Assembly (NCBI GenBank): GCA_005880525.1
Contig: VBFW01000181.1
Coordinates: 1 to 14,567, forward strand
Direction of reading: 5' to 3'
Length of the DNA stretch: 14,567 nt
From: Chloroflexota bacterium
GTDB lineage: Bacteria > Chloroflexota > Dormibacteria > Dormibacterales > Dormibacteraceae
Shown here one piece after another: positions 6,423 to 12,518 of the stretch. The number at the start of each line of letters is the position of its first letter. Within the stretch, counting starts at the first letter, position 1. The position numbers were made by a program, and so were the translations under genes. The notes under the pieces were generated by a model that saw only the letters and a list, made by a program, of their open reading frames with translations, was not told the DNA's origin and did not search any database.

Positions 6423-6883
6423 CTAATCTGCTATCGCCAGACCGCGCTCTGGTCGTGGTTTTTCGTCGTCGAGCTGGATGCCGTACGACTGGCTTAGCAT
6501 CCCGCGCAGCCTCTGCTTGGCGATCGCCAATCGCGACGCTACCGTGCGCTCGGGAATGCCGAGAGCTTGCGCGATGGCCCGGTTGGTGTAGCCGTGGTAG
6601 TGGCGCAGCACGATGGCCGCCGCCTGCTTCGGCGGCAGCTTGGCCAGCGCCTCCGCGAGGTCGCGCCGCTCGATCTGGTCCTGTGGGTCCGGCGGTCCCT
6701 CCGGCCGGCCCATGCGCCGGATGACCTCGCCGACCTCCCGCAGCTTCATCTTGCGGCGGTACGAAACCGCGGCGTTGATCGCGATGCGGTGAAGTCGGCC
6801 TCGTTTCCAGGCTCGTATGCGCTGGCTACGTCGGTCGCAGTCGTCGTCTCTGCGGCTTCGGCCTTTGTAGTTCGCTGTGCCAT
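6423..6883 (-). pseudogene. Sigma-70 family (ECF-like) factor with region 2 deleted and frame shifted
   Basis: Reading minus-strand from ATG 6883 (ideal AAGGGGGG Shine-Dalgarno 6 nt upstream) gives MAQRTTKAEAAETTTATDVA and then EPGNEADFTA, which looks like the usual start of ECF region 2.1 (DFxALY). It then runs out of frame to a stop at 6746. In a second frame from about 6794, LHRIAINAAVSYRRKMK (end of region 2.4) is followed by a full region 4: LPPKQAAAIVLRHYHGYTNR, a helix-turn-helix IAQALGIPERTVASRLAIAK, and a stop at 6423. Between DFTA and LHRIAIN about 50 residues of regions 2.1-2.3, which bind core polymerase and the -10 box, are absent. The simplest reading is a frame-changing internal deletion that kills the gene. 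If region 4 alone is expressed, it would be a promoter-binding fragment without core contacts. It is divergent from the diguanylate cyclase gene. Confidence 0.65.
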
Positions 6884-7086
6884 TTGGTACCCCCCTTGAG
6901 CTCCGATTCCGATCCCGCTGATCGGCCCTTTCCTGCCCTCTAATTTCCTTCACTGCGGTGAGTTCGGTCACCGTACGGCCGGGCGGTTTTTGACTAGCAC
7001 AGGTGCGGTAGTCCCAATTCGAGTAAGGACATCGCACCCAAACGTTCCCCTAGCGTGACTCGCCCCAGATTTGGCGCGCATAGCTC

Positions 7087-8565
7087 ATGAGCGAAGCCAG
7101 CGACGTTCTGGGAGCGCTTGCGAGCGGGCTTGCGGCGGACACTGCCCAGAGCGGCAAGAAGGCGCTCGAGATCCTTCGTGCGAGATCTCCTGAGATCTTC
7201 GAGCTGAGTGAGCAGACCGGGGAGGACCTGGTCGCCACAGCGGCCTCTTTCATCGACGTCTTGCTCGCATCGCTTCGCGTCGATGAGGAGCTTCCTTGGA
7301 ACGAGTACGACCAACGAGCCCGCGCGCACGGCCGTCTTCGCGCCGCGCAGGGCGTGCCGCTCGAGTCGCTCATCGAGGTACTGGCCGTGTACCGGCGTGC
7401 AACGCTCGGGCTGGTGATCCAACCGCTGGAAGGCAAGCCGCGCAGCGACGAGGTGCTCGCCCTTGCGCAGAGCCGGCTGGAGAGCGTGATCGAGCGACTC
7501 ACATCGAGCATCGCGCGTGGCTACCTCGATCATCTCGATGAGGAGCACCGCATTCGCGAAAACGAGCTGTACGGCCTGGCTGCGATCGCCGCGGTGATGG
7601 GCCGCTCGCTCGACATCAACGACACCGCGGAGGTCGCGCTCGCGGAGACGCTCGCCGCCTTCGGTCTCGACGGCGGCGCCATCTGGTTGCGTGAGCGCGC
7701 GAGCCACAGGCTCGTGCACACCATCGGCCTCGAGCCCGATGAGATGGACGACTACCTCGCGCGGATGGGGCCGGACGTCAAGGCAGCGGTCTCTGCGGTC
7801 GGTCGCTCTGAGTCACGAGTGGACGGCGTGGCGGCACACGACGGATGGAATGCGCTGCGCGCACAGCTTCGAGTCGGTGGGCGTGCGGTAGGCATGATGT
7901 CGGTCGGCACGCGGCGAGATCGGGTCTTCGGCGCCTCGGAGCTGCTGATGATGGCCGCGGTCGCGGATCAGATCGCGATCGCGCTCGACCGTGCCCGCAA
8001 GTTCTCCAGCGAGGCGCGCACCGACCACCTCACCGGACTGGCCAACCGCCGCGAGTTCGAGCGCGCAATCGAGCGCGAGGTGGCTCTTGCAGAGCGGCAC
8101 GACCGCCAGATCACCGTGATGATGATCGACGTCGACAACTTGAAGAAGATCAACGACCGCCACGGGCACAGCGCAGGCGACGGTGCGCTCAAGTTGGTGG
8201 CGCAGGAGCTGCAGCGCGTGATGCGAGCCTCCGATGTCTGCGGCAGGATCGGTGGCGACGAGTTTGCGGTCGCCATGCCGGAGACCGACTCGCACCAGGC
8301 GGAAGAGGTCGCCCGCCGGCTCCGAGATTCGATCCGGGCCATGAACCTCGGCGCGCGGTCAACGAACACGGTCGAGGTCAGCGTTGGGCTCGGCGCCTGG
8401 CGGCCCGGGATGGACTGGCAAGCGCTGGTCCAGGTCGCCGACCTGGCGCTGTACGAGGACAAGCGGCATCGTAAAGAGGTCAGGCGCTGGTCCAGCGCCG
8501 AGCGGAAAAGCCCGCCGATCAGGCTCGGAGGAGGGACGGGCCGCCGGCGCGCAGTGGGCGGCTAA
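7087..8565 (+). CDS. Diguanylate cyclase, RsbRD_N-like + GAF + GGDEF
   Basis: Makes cyclic di-GMP from two GTP; 492 residues, no membrane segment, so cytosolic. The helical N-terminus (about 10-150) resembles the RsbRD/PucR-type sensory domain (RAAQGVPLESLIEVLAVYRR, about 85-104). A GAF domain spans about 160-305 (MGRSLDINDTAEVALAETLA to AVADQIAIALDRA). The GGDEF domain runs about 310-470: DHLTGLANRREFE at 313-325, DVDNLKKINDRHGHSAGD near 348-365, an intact GGDEF at 389-393, and RASD at 380-383 five residues earlier, matching the RxxD product-inhibition site. It therefore should be active and feedback-controlled. The C-terminal 25 residues are basic and probably disordered. ATG 7087 has no clear Shine-Dalgarno. 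It is divergent from the broken sigma gene and convergent with the response regulator. The input signal is unknown. Confidence 0.9.
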   Translation: MSEASDVLGALASGLAADTAQSGKKALEILRARSPEIFELSEQTGEDLVATAASFIDVLLASLRVDEELPWNEYDQRARAHGRLRAAQGVPLESLIEVLAVYRRATLGLVIQPLEGKPRSDEVLALAQSRLESVIERLTSSIARGYLDHLDEEHRIRENELYGLAAIAAVMGRSLDINDTAEVALAETLAAFGLDGGAIWLRERASHRLVHTIGLEPDEMDDYLARMGPDVKAAVSAVGRSESRVDGVAAHDGWNALRAQLRVGGRAVGMMSVGTRRDRVFGASELLMMAAVADQIAIALDRARKFSSEARTDHLTGLANRREFERAIEREVALAERHDRQITVMMIDVDNLKKINDRHGHSAGDGALKLVAQELQRVMRASDVCGRIGGDEFAVAMPETDSHQAEEVARRLRDSIRAMNLGARSTNTVEVSVGLGAWRPGMDWQALVQVADLALYEDKRHRKEVRRWSSAERKSPPIRLGGGTGRRRAVGG

Positions 8566-8632
8566 GTCGTCCCCACCCCTGTCGTCCCCACCCCTGATCC
8601 CTCCCCACTAGGTGGGGAGGGTGCCTTTGCGT
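8566..8632. repeat. Hairpin repeat, copy 2, with tandem 15-bp duplication, between convergent genes
   Basis: Perfect tandem repeat of GTCGTCCCCACCCCT at 8566-8580 and 8581-8595, then a perfect 10-bp stem CCCTCCCCAC/GTGGGGAGGG with TAG loop at 8599-8621, then TGCCTTTGCGT. The unit from 8585 matches copy 1 at 6373. It starts at the stop codon of the diguanylate cyclase gene and ends 6 nt from the stop of the response regulator, so it probably ends transcription from both sides. Confidence 0.7.
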
Positions 8633-8637
8633 AATTA

Positions 8638-9279
8638 CTAATCCAGGAGGGCGAGCTCTCTCGCCTTGACGATCGCCTGGACCTTGGAGTGCACGCCAAG
8701 CTTCGCACCCAGGCTGCGGATGTGGGTGCGCACTGTCGCGTAGCTGATCCCGAGCTTGCCGGCGATCTCGCGGCTCGACACGCCGTCCGCCATTAGGCGC
8801 AGCACCTCTTTCTCTCGCGCGGTCAGGCTCTCCCGCTGGCTCTCTGACTGCCGGCGGCGGTTGAGCAGCGTGGCAACCGTACTCGGCGTGATGAGGTTGC
8901 CTCCTGACGCGACGGTCCGGATCGCGTCGACGACCTCGCTTGCGGCCTTGGATTTGTGAATGAAGCCGCTTGCGCCTGACTCCAGAGCGGCGAACCGCGC
9001 GACGTCGCTGTCCTCACGCGTGAGGAAGATGTGCTTGGCCTGCGGCGCCACGCGACGGATCGCCGCGGCTGCATCCGCTCCGGTGCCGTCGGTAAGCCGA
9101 AAGTCGAGCAGCACGACGTCAGGCTGCAGCTCCGCCGCTCGATCCGCCGACTCGGCAACCGAGCCTGCATGACCGACCACCGTCATGTCGCGCTGCGTGT
9201 TGAGCAGCGCGCTCAGGCCGTCCGCCACCACCTGGTGGTCCTCGACGATCAGGACGCGTGTTTGCTTGTCCGGCGTCAC
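8638..9279 (-). CDS. NarL/LuxR-type response regulator
   Basis: 213 residues, normal length. The receiver domain (about 7-122) has the acidic pair E13/D14 (VLIVEDHQ), phosphoacceptor D59 (DVVLLDFRL), switch T87 (IFLTRED) and conserved K109 (FIHKS). A linker of about 25 residues leads to a LuxR/GerE helix-turn-helix at about 150-205 (LTAREKEVLRLMADGVSSRE, then ATVRTHIRSLGAKLGVHSK). It should therefore bind DNA on phosphorylation by the adjacent kinase. The start is GTG at 9279, inside a GTGA overlap with the kinase stop, so the two are translationally coupled and co-transcribed from the kinase promoter. Targets are unknown; the palindrome in the kinase promoter is a natural candidate for self-regulation. 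Convergent with the diguanylate cyclase gene. Confidence 0.92.
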   Translation of the reverse strand: MTPDKQTRVLIVEDHQVVADGLSALLNTQRDMTVVGHAGSVAESADRAAELQPDVVLLDFRLTDGTGADAAAAIRRVAPQAKHIFLTREDSDVARFAALESGASGFIHKSKAASEVVDAIRTVASGGNLITPSTVATLLNRRRQSESQRESLTAREKEVLRLMADGVSSREIAGKLGISYATVRTHIRSLGAKLGVHSKVQAIVKARELALLD

Positions 9280-10526
9280 CTGGGTAACGGTACCCAGAAC
9301 TCGACGATCGTACCGGCGCCGGGTTCGCTTCTGATCTTGCCCCAGCCCCCCGCCAGCAGCGGCCTCTCACTGAGCGCGAGAAGTCCCAGATGCCCTGGGA
9401 GGCGGTCTCTTTCGGAGACGATGAAGCCCGTGCCGTTGTCGGTGATAGCGCCGTAGATGCCGTCATTCTCCGACTTCAGCTCCACCCGAACACGAGTGGC
9501 CTGTGCGTGCTTCTCGACATTCGTCAGCGCCTCGGAGACCTGGCGGTGCACGATGGATTTGATCTCATACGGGGGCTCATCGGGCAGCTCGACGGCGCAT
9601 TCAGAGGTGATTCCGCTCTGCTGCAGCGCGGCCAGTCGCTGGCGGATCGTCGTCTCGAGGCCCCCAGTTGTGTCCAGGGACGGCGGCCGAACGTTCTGGA
9701 GCAGCTTGCGGAGGGACTCCTCGACCTCCTGAAGCAGGGTGTTGACCTCGTCGATCCCTGACTTCGCCTGGTCGTCGCCGGCCGATGCCGCGAGGCTCGC
9801 GAGCCGCATCTCCGCAGCGGTCAACTTCTGCAGCGCGTCATCGTGCAGGTCGGTGGCGAATCGCTTGCTGGCACGATCCACCGCTGTGGACAGGTTGCGC
9901 AGCAGCAGCTGCCGCGCCGAGTCGACCTGCTGAAGCCGCTCGACCGTCTCGCTGAGCTGAGCGTCGGCTTGCTTGAGCTGCCACACAAGGCCCGCGGCGA
10001 TGCCGGTGATCTCCAGCATCCACGCGTCCTCTGAGGTGAATTCGGCGCCATTGATCGAGTCGTACGCGGCCACCACGCCGAGGCGCACATCGCCCGCGCG
10101 CCACGGCGCGCTCATCGCATTCGACACCTGCAGGACGTCGAGCACGCGGCGGTACCGCGGTGATTGGTTGGGGTCGCCGAGGGCTGCACGGAAGATGAGG
10201 TCCCGGTAGACCACCTGGCTGGTGAGGTCGGTTCCCTCGGGGTAGCAGGGCGCGGGATAAAGGCGCTTGATGAAGTCGTCGTCCACACCGTGCGCCCCCG
10301 GGATCGCCCTCAGCATGTGGTCGGATCCAAGCTGCCAGAAGAGCACCCTGGATGCGCCGACCAGGTCGGCCACCTTGGCGGTTAGCGAGCGGTAGAACGA
10401 CTCCAGCGACGACCCTGCGCCGAGGCTCGCCGATATGACGCGAAGCACGTCGACGGCAAGCTGCTCTGAGCGCTCAGCCTGATGCGACGGCAGGAGGTCG
10501 AACTCCGAGCGGTCCGCGGTCTCCAA
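9276..10526 (-). CDS. Cytosolic GAF-domain sensor histidine kinase (NarL/DesK-type, HisKA_3)
   Basis: 416 residues without membrane segments. A GAF-like sensor covers about 25-185 (LRVISASLGAGSSLESFYRS; VLFWQLGSDHM; WRAGDVRLGVVAAYDS). A coiled segment (about 185-220) follows, then HisKA_3 with phosphoacceptor H228 in RFATDLHDDALQKLTAAEMR. The HATPase domain has N336 (EALTNVEKHA), DNGTGF at 363-368, GHLGLLALSER near 378-388 and GAGT at 403-406. It should autophosphorylate and pass phosphate to D59 of the overlapping response regulator. The TTG start at 10526 is supported by GGGGAGGAG ending 9 nt upstream. A good promoter lies 30 nt further up. The ligand of the GAF domain cannot be read from sequence; the region around Cys94 (YPAPCYPEG) and two His (70, 79) would be worth modelling. 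Confidence 0.92.
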   Translation of the reverse strand: METADRSEFDLLPSHQAERSEQLAVDVLRVISASLGAGSSLESFYRSLTAKVADLVGASRVLFWQLGSDHMLRAIPGAHGVDDDFIKRLYPAPCYPEGTDLTSQVVYRDLIFRAALGDPNQSPRYRRVLDVLQVSNAMSAPWRAGDVRLGVVAAYDSINGAEFTSEDAWMLEITGIAAGLVWQLKQADAQLSETVERLQQVDSARQLLLRNLSTAVDRASKRFATDLHDDALQKLTAAEMRLASLAASAGDDQAKSGIDEVNTLLQEVEESLRKLLQNVRPPSLDTTGGLETTIRQRLAALQQSGITSECAVELPDEPPYEIKSIVHRQVSEALTNVEKHAQATRVRVELKSENDGIYGAITDNGTGFIVSERDRLPGHLGLLALSERPLLAGGWGKIRSEPGAGTIVEFWVPLPR

Positions 10527-10535
10527 CTTGTCTGA

Positions 10536-10545
10536 CTCCTCCCCT
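10536..10545 (-). promoter_or_regulatory. Shine-Dalgarno that fixes the TTG start of the histidine kinase
   Basis: AGGGGAGGAG on the minus strand lies 9 nt before the TTG at 10526. Its GGGG is also the 3' arm of a small CCCC-GCATCA-GGGG hairpin in the leader, which could partly hide it. Confidence 0.6.
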
Positions 10546-10555
10546 GATGCGGGGA

Positions 10556-10584
10556 ATTTTACTCTGAAACTTCACATCTGTGAA
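10556..10584 (-). promoter_or_regulatory. Promoter of the kinase/response-regulator operon
   Basis: On the minus strand TTCACA (10584-10579) and TAAAAT (10561-10556) are separated by exactly 17 nt; each matches the sigma-70 consensus at 5 of 6 positions. The stretch is clearly AT-richer than its surroundings. Transcription would start near 10548 and give a leader of about 20-25 nt carrying the Shine-Dalgarno. Confidence 0.6.
10571..10584. promoter_or_regulatory. Perfect 14-bp palindrome overlapping the -35 box, candidate operator
   Basis: TTCACA-TC-TGTGAA is an exact inverted repeat, and one half-site is the -35 hexamer of the kinase promoter. A dimeric regulator bound here would block polymerase. 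The encoded LuxR-type regulator is one candidate ligand; a CRP/FNR-like or other dimer is also possible. Confidence 0.45.
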
Positions 10585-10629
10585 CGAGGTTGTCGTCGAG
10601 TTGCCGGTACTGGGCCGTTCGACAGCGTT

Positions 10630-10956
10630 GTGGTAGCGAGGGGTCGCCACTGGCTGCTTCAGTGGCGCTCCCAACTCGGTACGAGGTGGGAAGAGGTGGG
10701 CGTGAACGGGTGGGGGACTTTCGGCTCACAACGGCACGACCTGAACGAGCTGGACAGGGTATTGAATCTACTCGCCCGGCCGGCGCCGCTCGGCAGCGGG
10801 GTGCCGCGCAGCGTGCGCAGCGAGCTCCGCGGACTTGGACTCGACCTGGGCCGTTCGGCCGAGCGCAAGGACCTGATCGAGCGAGTGTGGGGCCTCAAGC
10901 GGCCGCTGCTTCGGGAGCTGGGAGCCCCCGACGACCCGCTGCCGCCGTGCGCGTAA
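10630..10956 (+). CDS. Uncharacterised protein of about 108 residues
   Basis: The frame is open from a TTG at 10528, but that start would place the kinase promoter and ribosome-binding site inside this gene and has no Shine-Dalgarno. GTG at 10630 is a compromise; GTG at 10702, with AGAGG 5 nt upstream, is an alternative of 84 residues. Codon third positions are strongly G/C from about 10730 on, which supports coding. The visible protein starts VVARGRHWLLQWRSQLG and has a Trp-rich beginning. Then come HDLNELDRVLNLLARPAPLG, a Gly/Leu-rich segment and a charged helix (RSAERKDLIERVWGLKRPLL). It has no membrane segments and I recognise no family. It is divergent from the kinase operon and convergent with the patatin gene, ending 17 nt from that gene's stop. 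Confidence 0.5.
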   Translation: MVARGRHWLLQWRSQLGTRWEEVGVNGWGTFGSQRHDLNELDRVLNLLARPAPLGSGVPRSVRSELRGLGLDLGRSAERKDLIERVWGLKRPLLRELGAPDDPLPPCA

Positions 10957-10982
10957 GCGAAGGGCTTCGCCGCCTAGGCGGC
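10957..10982. terminator. Two adjacent hairpins in a convergent junction
   Basis: GCGAAGGGCTTCGC (10957-10970) is a hairpin starting right after the plus-strand stop. It overlaps GCCGCCTAGGCGGC (10969-10982), a perfect 14-bp palindrome containing the TAG of the minus-strand patatin gene. They are mutually exclusive or stacked structures in a 17-nt gap, and plausibly end both transcripts; no T-run is present. Confidence 0.45.
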
Positions 10983-11888
10983 TGAGGCTTCGGTCGACGG
11001 CCGCAGCTCTGGCTGCGCCTTGGTCGTGCGGCCCGCCGCGAGCATCTTGCGGGTCGACTGGTAGCCGTGTTCGATGAGCTCAGCCGTGTGGCTGAAGTCG
11101 GCCGGCGACACCGCCATCGGCTCGAGCGGAGGGATGACGATGATCTCCGCCGCGTCCTTGTAAGCGGCGACCTCGGCCTCGAGCCGCTGCGCCACCATGC
11201 GCGCCAGGGCCTGCAGCGCCATGCCGAGTGCGTTCGTGGGCACTTCGTACAACCACGGGTAGCTGATGGGCAGCACGAAGATCCGGCTCGCACCCAGCCT
11301 GACCGCCGCGTCGATGGAGGTGTGGTTGGCCACGCCGCCATCAACGAGCTCGCGACGGCCGATGGTCACCGGAGGGAACACTCCGGGGATCGCGCAGCTC
11401 GCAAGAAGCGATGGCACCACCGGTCCGCTCGACAGGACGACGGCCTGTCCGCTCTTCAGCTCCGACGTGACCACGTGCACCGGCACGGCCGCGTTCTCGA
11501 GCCGCTCGTAAGGCAGGTTCCGTTCGAGGAGGTTGCGCAGCGCTGCATTCGAGAACAGGTGATTGGTCCTGCCGAGCAGGCCTGTGGCAGCGGTCCAACC
11601 GAGTGGGAACACGTCGTCGCGGCGGAGGCCGAGCCAGAGCTCTTCGAGCTTGGCGACGCCCTCAGTGCTCGGCCAGCCGGCGATCCACGCGGAGTTGATG
11701 GCGCCGACTGACGTTCCGACGAGAAAGTCGGGCTTGATGCCGGTCTCCAGGAGCGCCTTGAGCATTCCCACCTGGATGGCGCCAAGGCTGACCCCGCCCG
11801 AAAGCACGAACGCAACCTTGCGATCGGTGCCGAGCAAGCGCTGCAGCACGCCTCGCGACCGGTGTGGCTTGTGGCCGTTGCTTCCCAT
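10974..11888 (-). CDS. Patatin-like phospholipase / acyl hydrolase
   Basis: Serine lipid acyl hydrolase with a Ser-Asp dyad; 304 residues, normal for a single-domain bacterial patatin. The oxyanion-hole loop is SGGVSLGAIQVG (30-41), with GGVSLG in place of the common GGGxRG. The nucleophile elbow GTSVG carries S60. The Asp is in the DGG motif at 183-185 (ELVDGGVANH). Further family features: WIAGWPSTEG after the elbow and SCAIPGVFPPV (about 164-174), the segment before the DGG. No signal peptide is visible: the N-terminus is basic (NGHKPHRSRG), so it is cytosolic or peripheral. The C-terminal tail from about 285 is low in structure. The substrate cannot be predicted beyond phospholipids or lysolipids. 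ATG at 11888 has a weak AGGAT upstream. The 124-nt upstream gap is shared with a divergent small ORF. Confidence 0.9.
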   Translation of the reverse strand: MGSNGHKPHRSRGVLQRLLGTDRKVAFVLSGGVSLGAIQVGMLKALLETGIKPDFLVGTSVGAINSAWIAGWPSTEGVAKLEELWLGLRRDDVFPLGWTAATGLLGRTNHLFSNAALRNLLERNLPYERLENAAVPVHVVTSELKSGQAVVLSSGPVVPSLLASCAIPGVFPPVTIGRRELVDGGVANHTSIDAAVRLGASRIFVLPISYPWLYEVPTNALGMALQALARMVAQRLEAEVAAYKDAAEIIVIPPLEPMAVSPADFSHTAELIEHGYQSTRKMLAAGRTTKAQPELRPSTEASAA

Positions 11889-12012
11889 TAGTAAGCGATC
11901 CTATTTGAGAACGCTCAGGGCGGCGCGGCTGCTCTCGCACAAACGAGGTAACTGCGCATAATCAGTCGCGCGCGCGATCAATACTCGCGGCATAGCGTGC
12001 GTTTCAATTTCG

Positions 12013-12180
12013 ATGGACGCTCGCAGACCTCTCTACATCGCACCGGCTCGTGTTCCGCTGCGACCCCTGGCCAAGCTGGCCGTGCGGGTCCTCGGCCCCG
12101 GGCCCCTGCGGCTGCGAATGATCCGGTACGTCCATGAGCTCGACCGCGAGCAGCCCGAGGAGAGAGCCAGGGCCGCCTAG
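12013..12180 (+). CDS. Small basic hypothetical protein (55 residues)
   Basis: ATG at 12013 to TAG at 12180. The sequence starts MDARRPLYIAPARVPLRPLA, continues with a moderately hydrophobic, Arg/Leu-rich stretch containing VLGPGPLRLRM, and ends in an acidic helix (HELDREQPEERA). Third positions are strongly G/C (GAC, CTG, GCC, CGG), which favours a real gene. There is no Shine-Dalgarno; an AATACT -10-like box about 30 nt upstream hints at a very short leader. No family is recognised. It is divergent from the patatin gene and followed after 41 nt by another small ORF. Confidence 0.45.
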   Translation: MDARRPLYIAPARVPLRPLAKLAVRVLGPGPLRLRMIRYVHELDREQPEERARAA

Positions 12181-12221
12181 GTCGTCCAGCCTCGGTACTT
12201 CACTTGAGGCATGCGTTTCTG

Positions 12222-12452
12222 ATGCATATGGACTACTTCGACAGGTTCCTTGACGTTGAGCTGGCCCGGGTGCTGGATCCTGTGGTTCACACTCCCCCGC
12301 CTCGGCGTTCGAGGCACTGGCGAGACGGACGTAGTGGGCGTCTGCGCACCCTGAACGGAGGCGCGAAAGACGCCTCCCGGTCGATGCTGCCGCCCGAGCT
12401 GTTACCGGTTGCGGTGCCGTCGGCTGTCCGGGTGCCGGCGTCCACACCCTGA
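12222..12452 (+). CDS. Small hypothetical protein (76 residues)
   Basis: ATG at 12222 (or 12228), with GAGG about 12 nt upstream, to TGA at 12452. The N-terminus MHMDYFDRFLDVELARVLDP looks like an amphipathic helix. A basic Pro/Arg stretch (PPPRRSRHWRDGRSGR) and a Pro/Val-rich tail follow. The stop is 19 nt before a good terminator hairpin, which supports it as the last gene of a short plus-strand transcript with the 55-residue ORF. No family recognised, no cysteines and no membrane segment. Confidence 0.4.
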   Translation: MHMDYFDRFLDVELARVLDPVVHTPPPRRSRHWRDGRSGRLRTLNGGAKDASRSMLPPELLPVAVPSAVRVPASTP

Positions 12453-12471
12453 ACCCTTCCTCCCCTCTCGT

Positions 12472-12497
12472 GAGGCCGGGCCGCAAGGTCCGGCCTC
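12472..12497 (+). terminator. Rho-independent-like terminator with GCAA tetraloop
   Basis: An 11-bp stem GAGGCCGGGCC/GGTCCGGCCTC (one G-U) closed by a GCAA GNRA-type loop, followed by TTCCTTAT. It lies 19 nt after the small ORF's stop and 21 nt from the end of the convergent ligase gene, so it may serve both strands. Confidence 0.7.
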
Positions 12498-12518
12498 TTC
12501 CTTATATGTGGAGTGTCG

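Noticed and set aside
6423..7037. Taking the sigma-like protein as an intact 204-residue gene starting at 7037
   Set aside because: Its first ~80 residues are Arg/Asp-rich text without region 2 features. A far better start with a strong Shine-Dalgarno lies at 6883 in another frame and reads into the sigma N-terminus.
10528..10629. TTG at 10528 as start of the plus-strand ORF
   Set aside because: No ribosome-binding site, and the segment contains the AT-rich kinase promoter and its Shine-Dalgarno.
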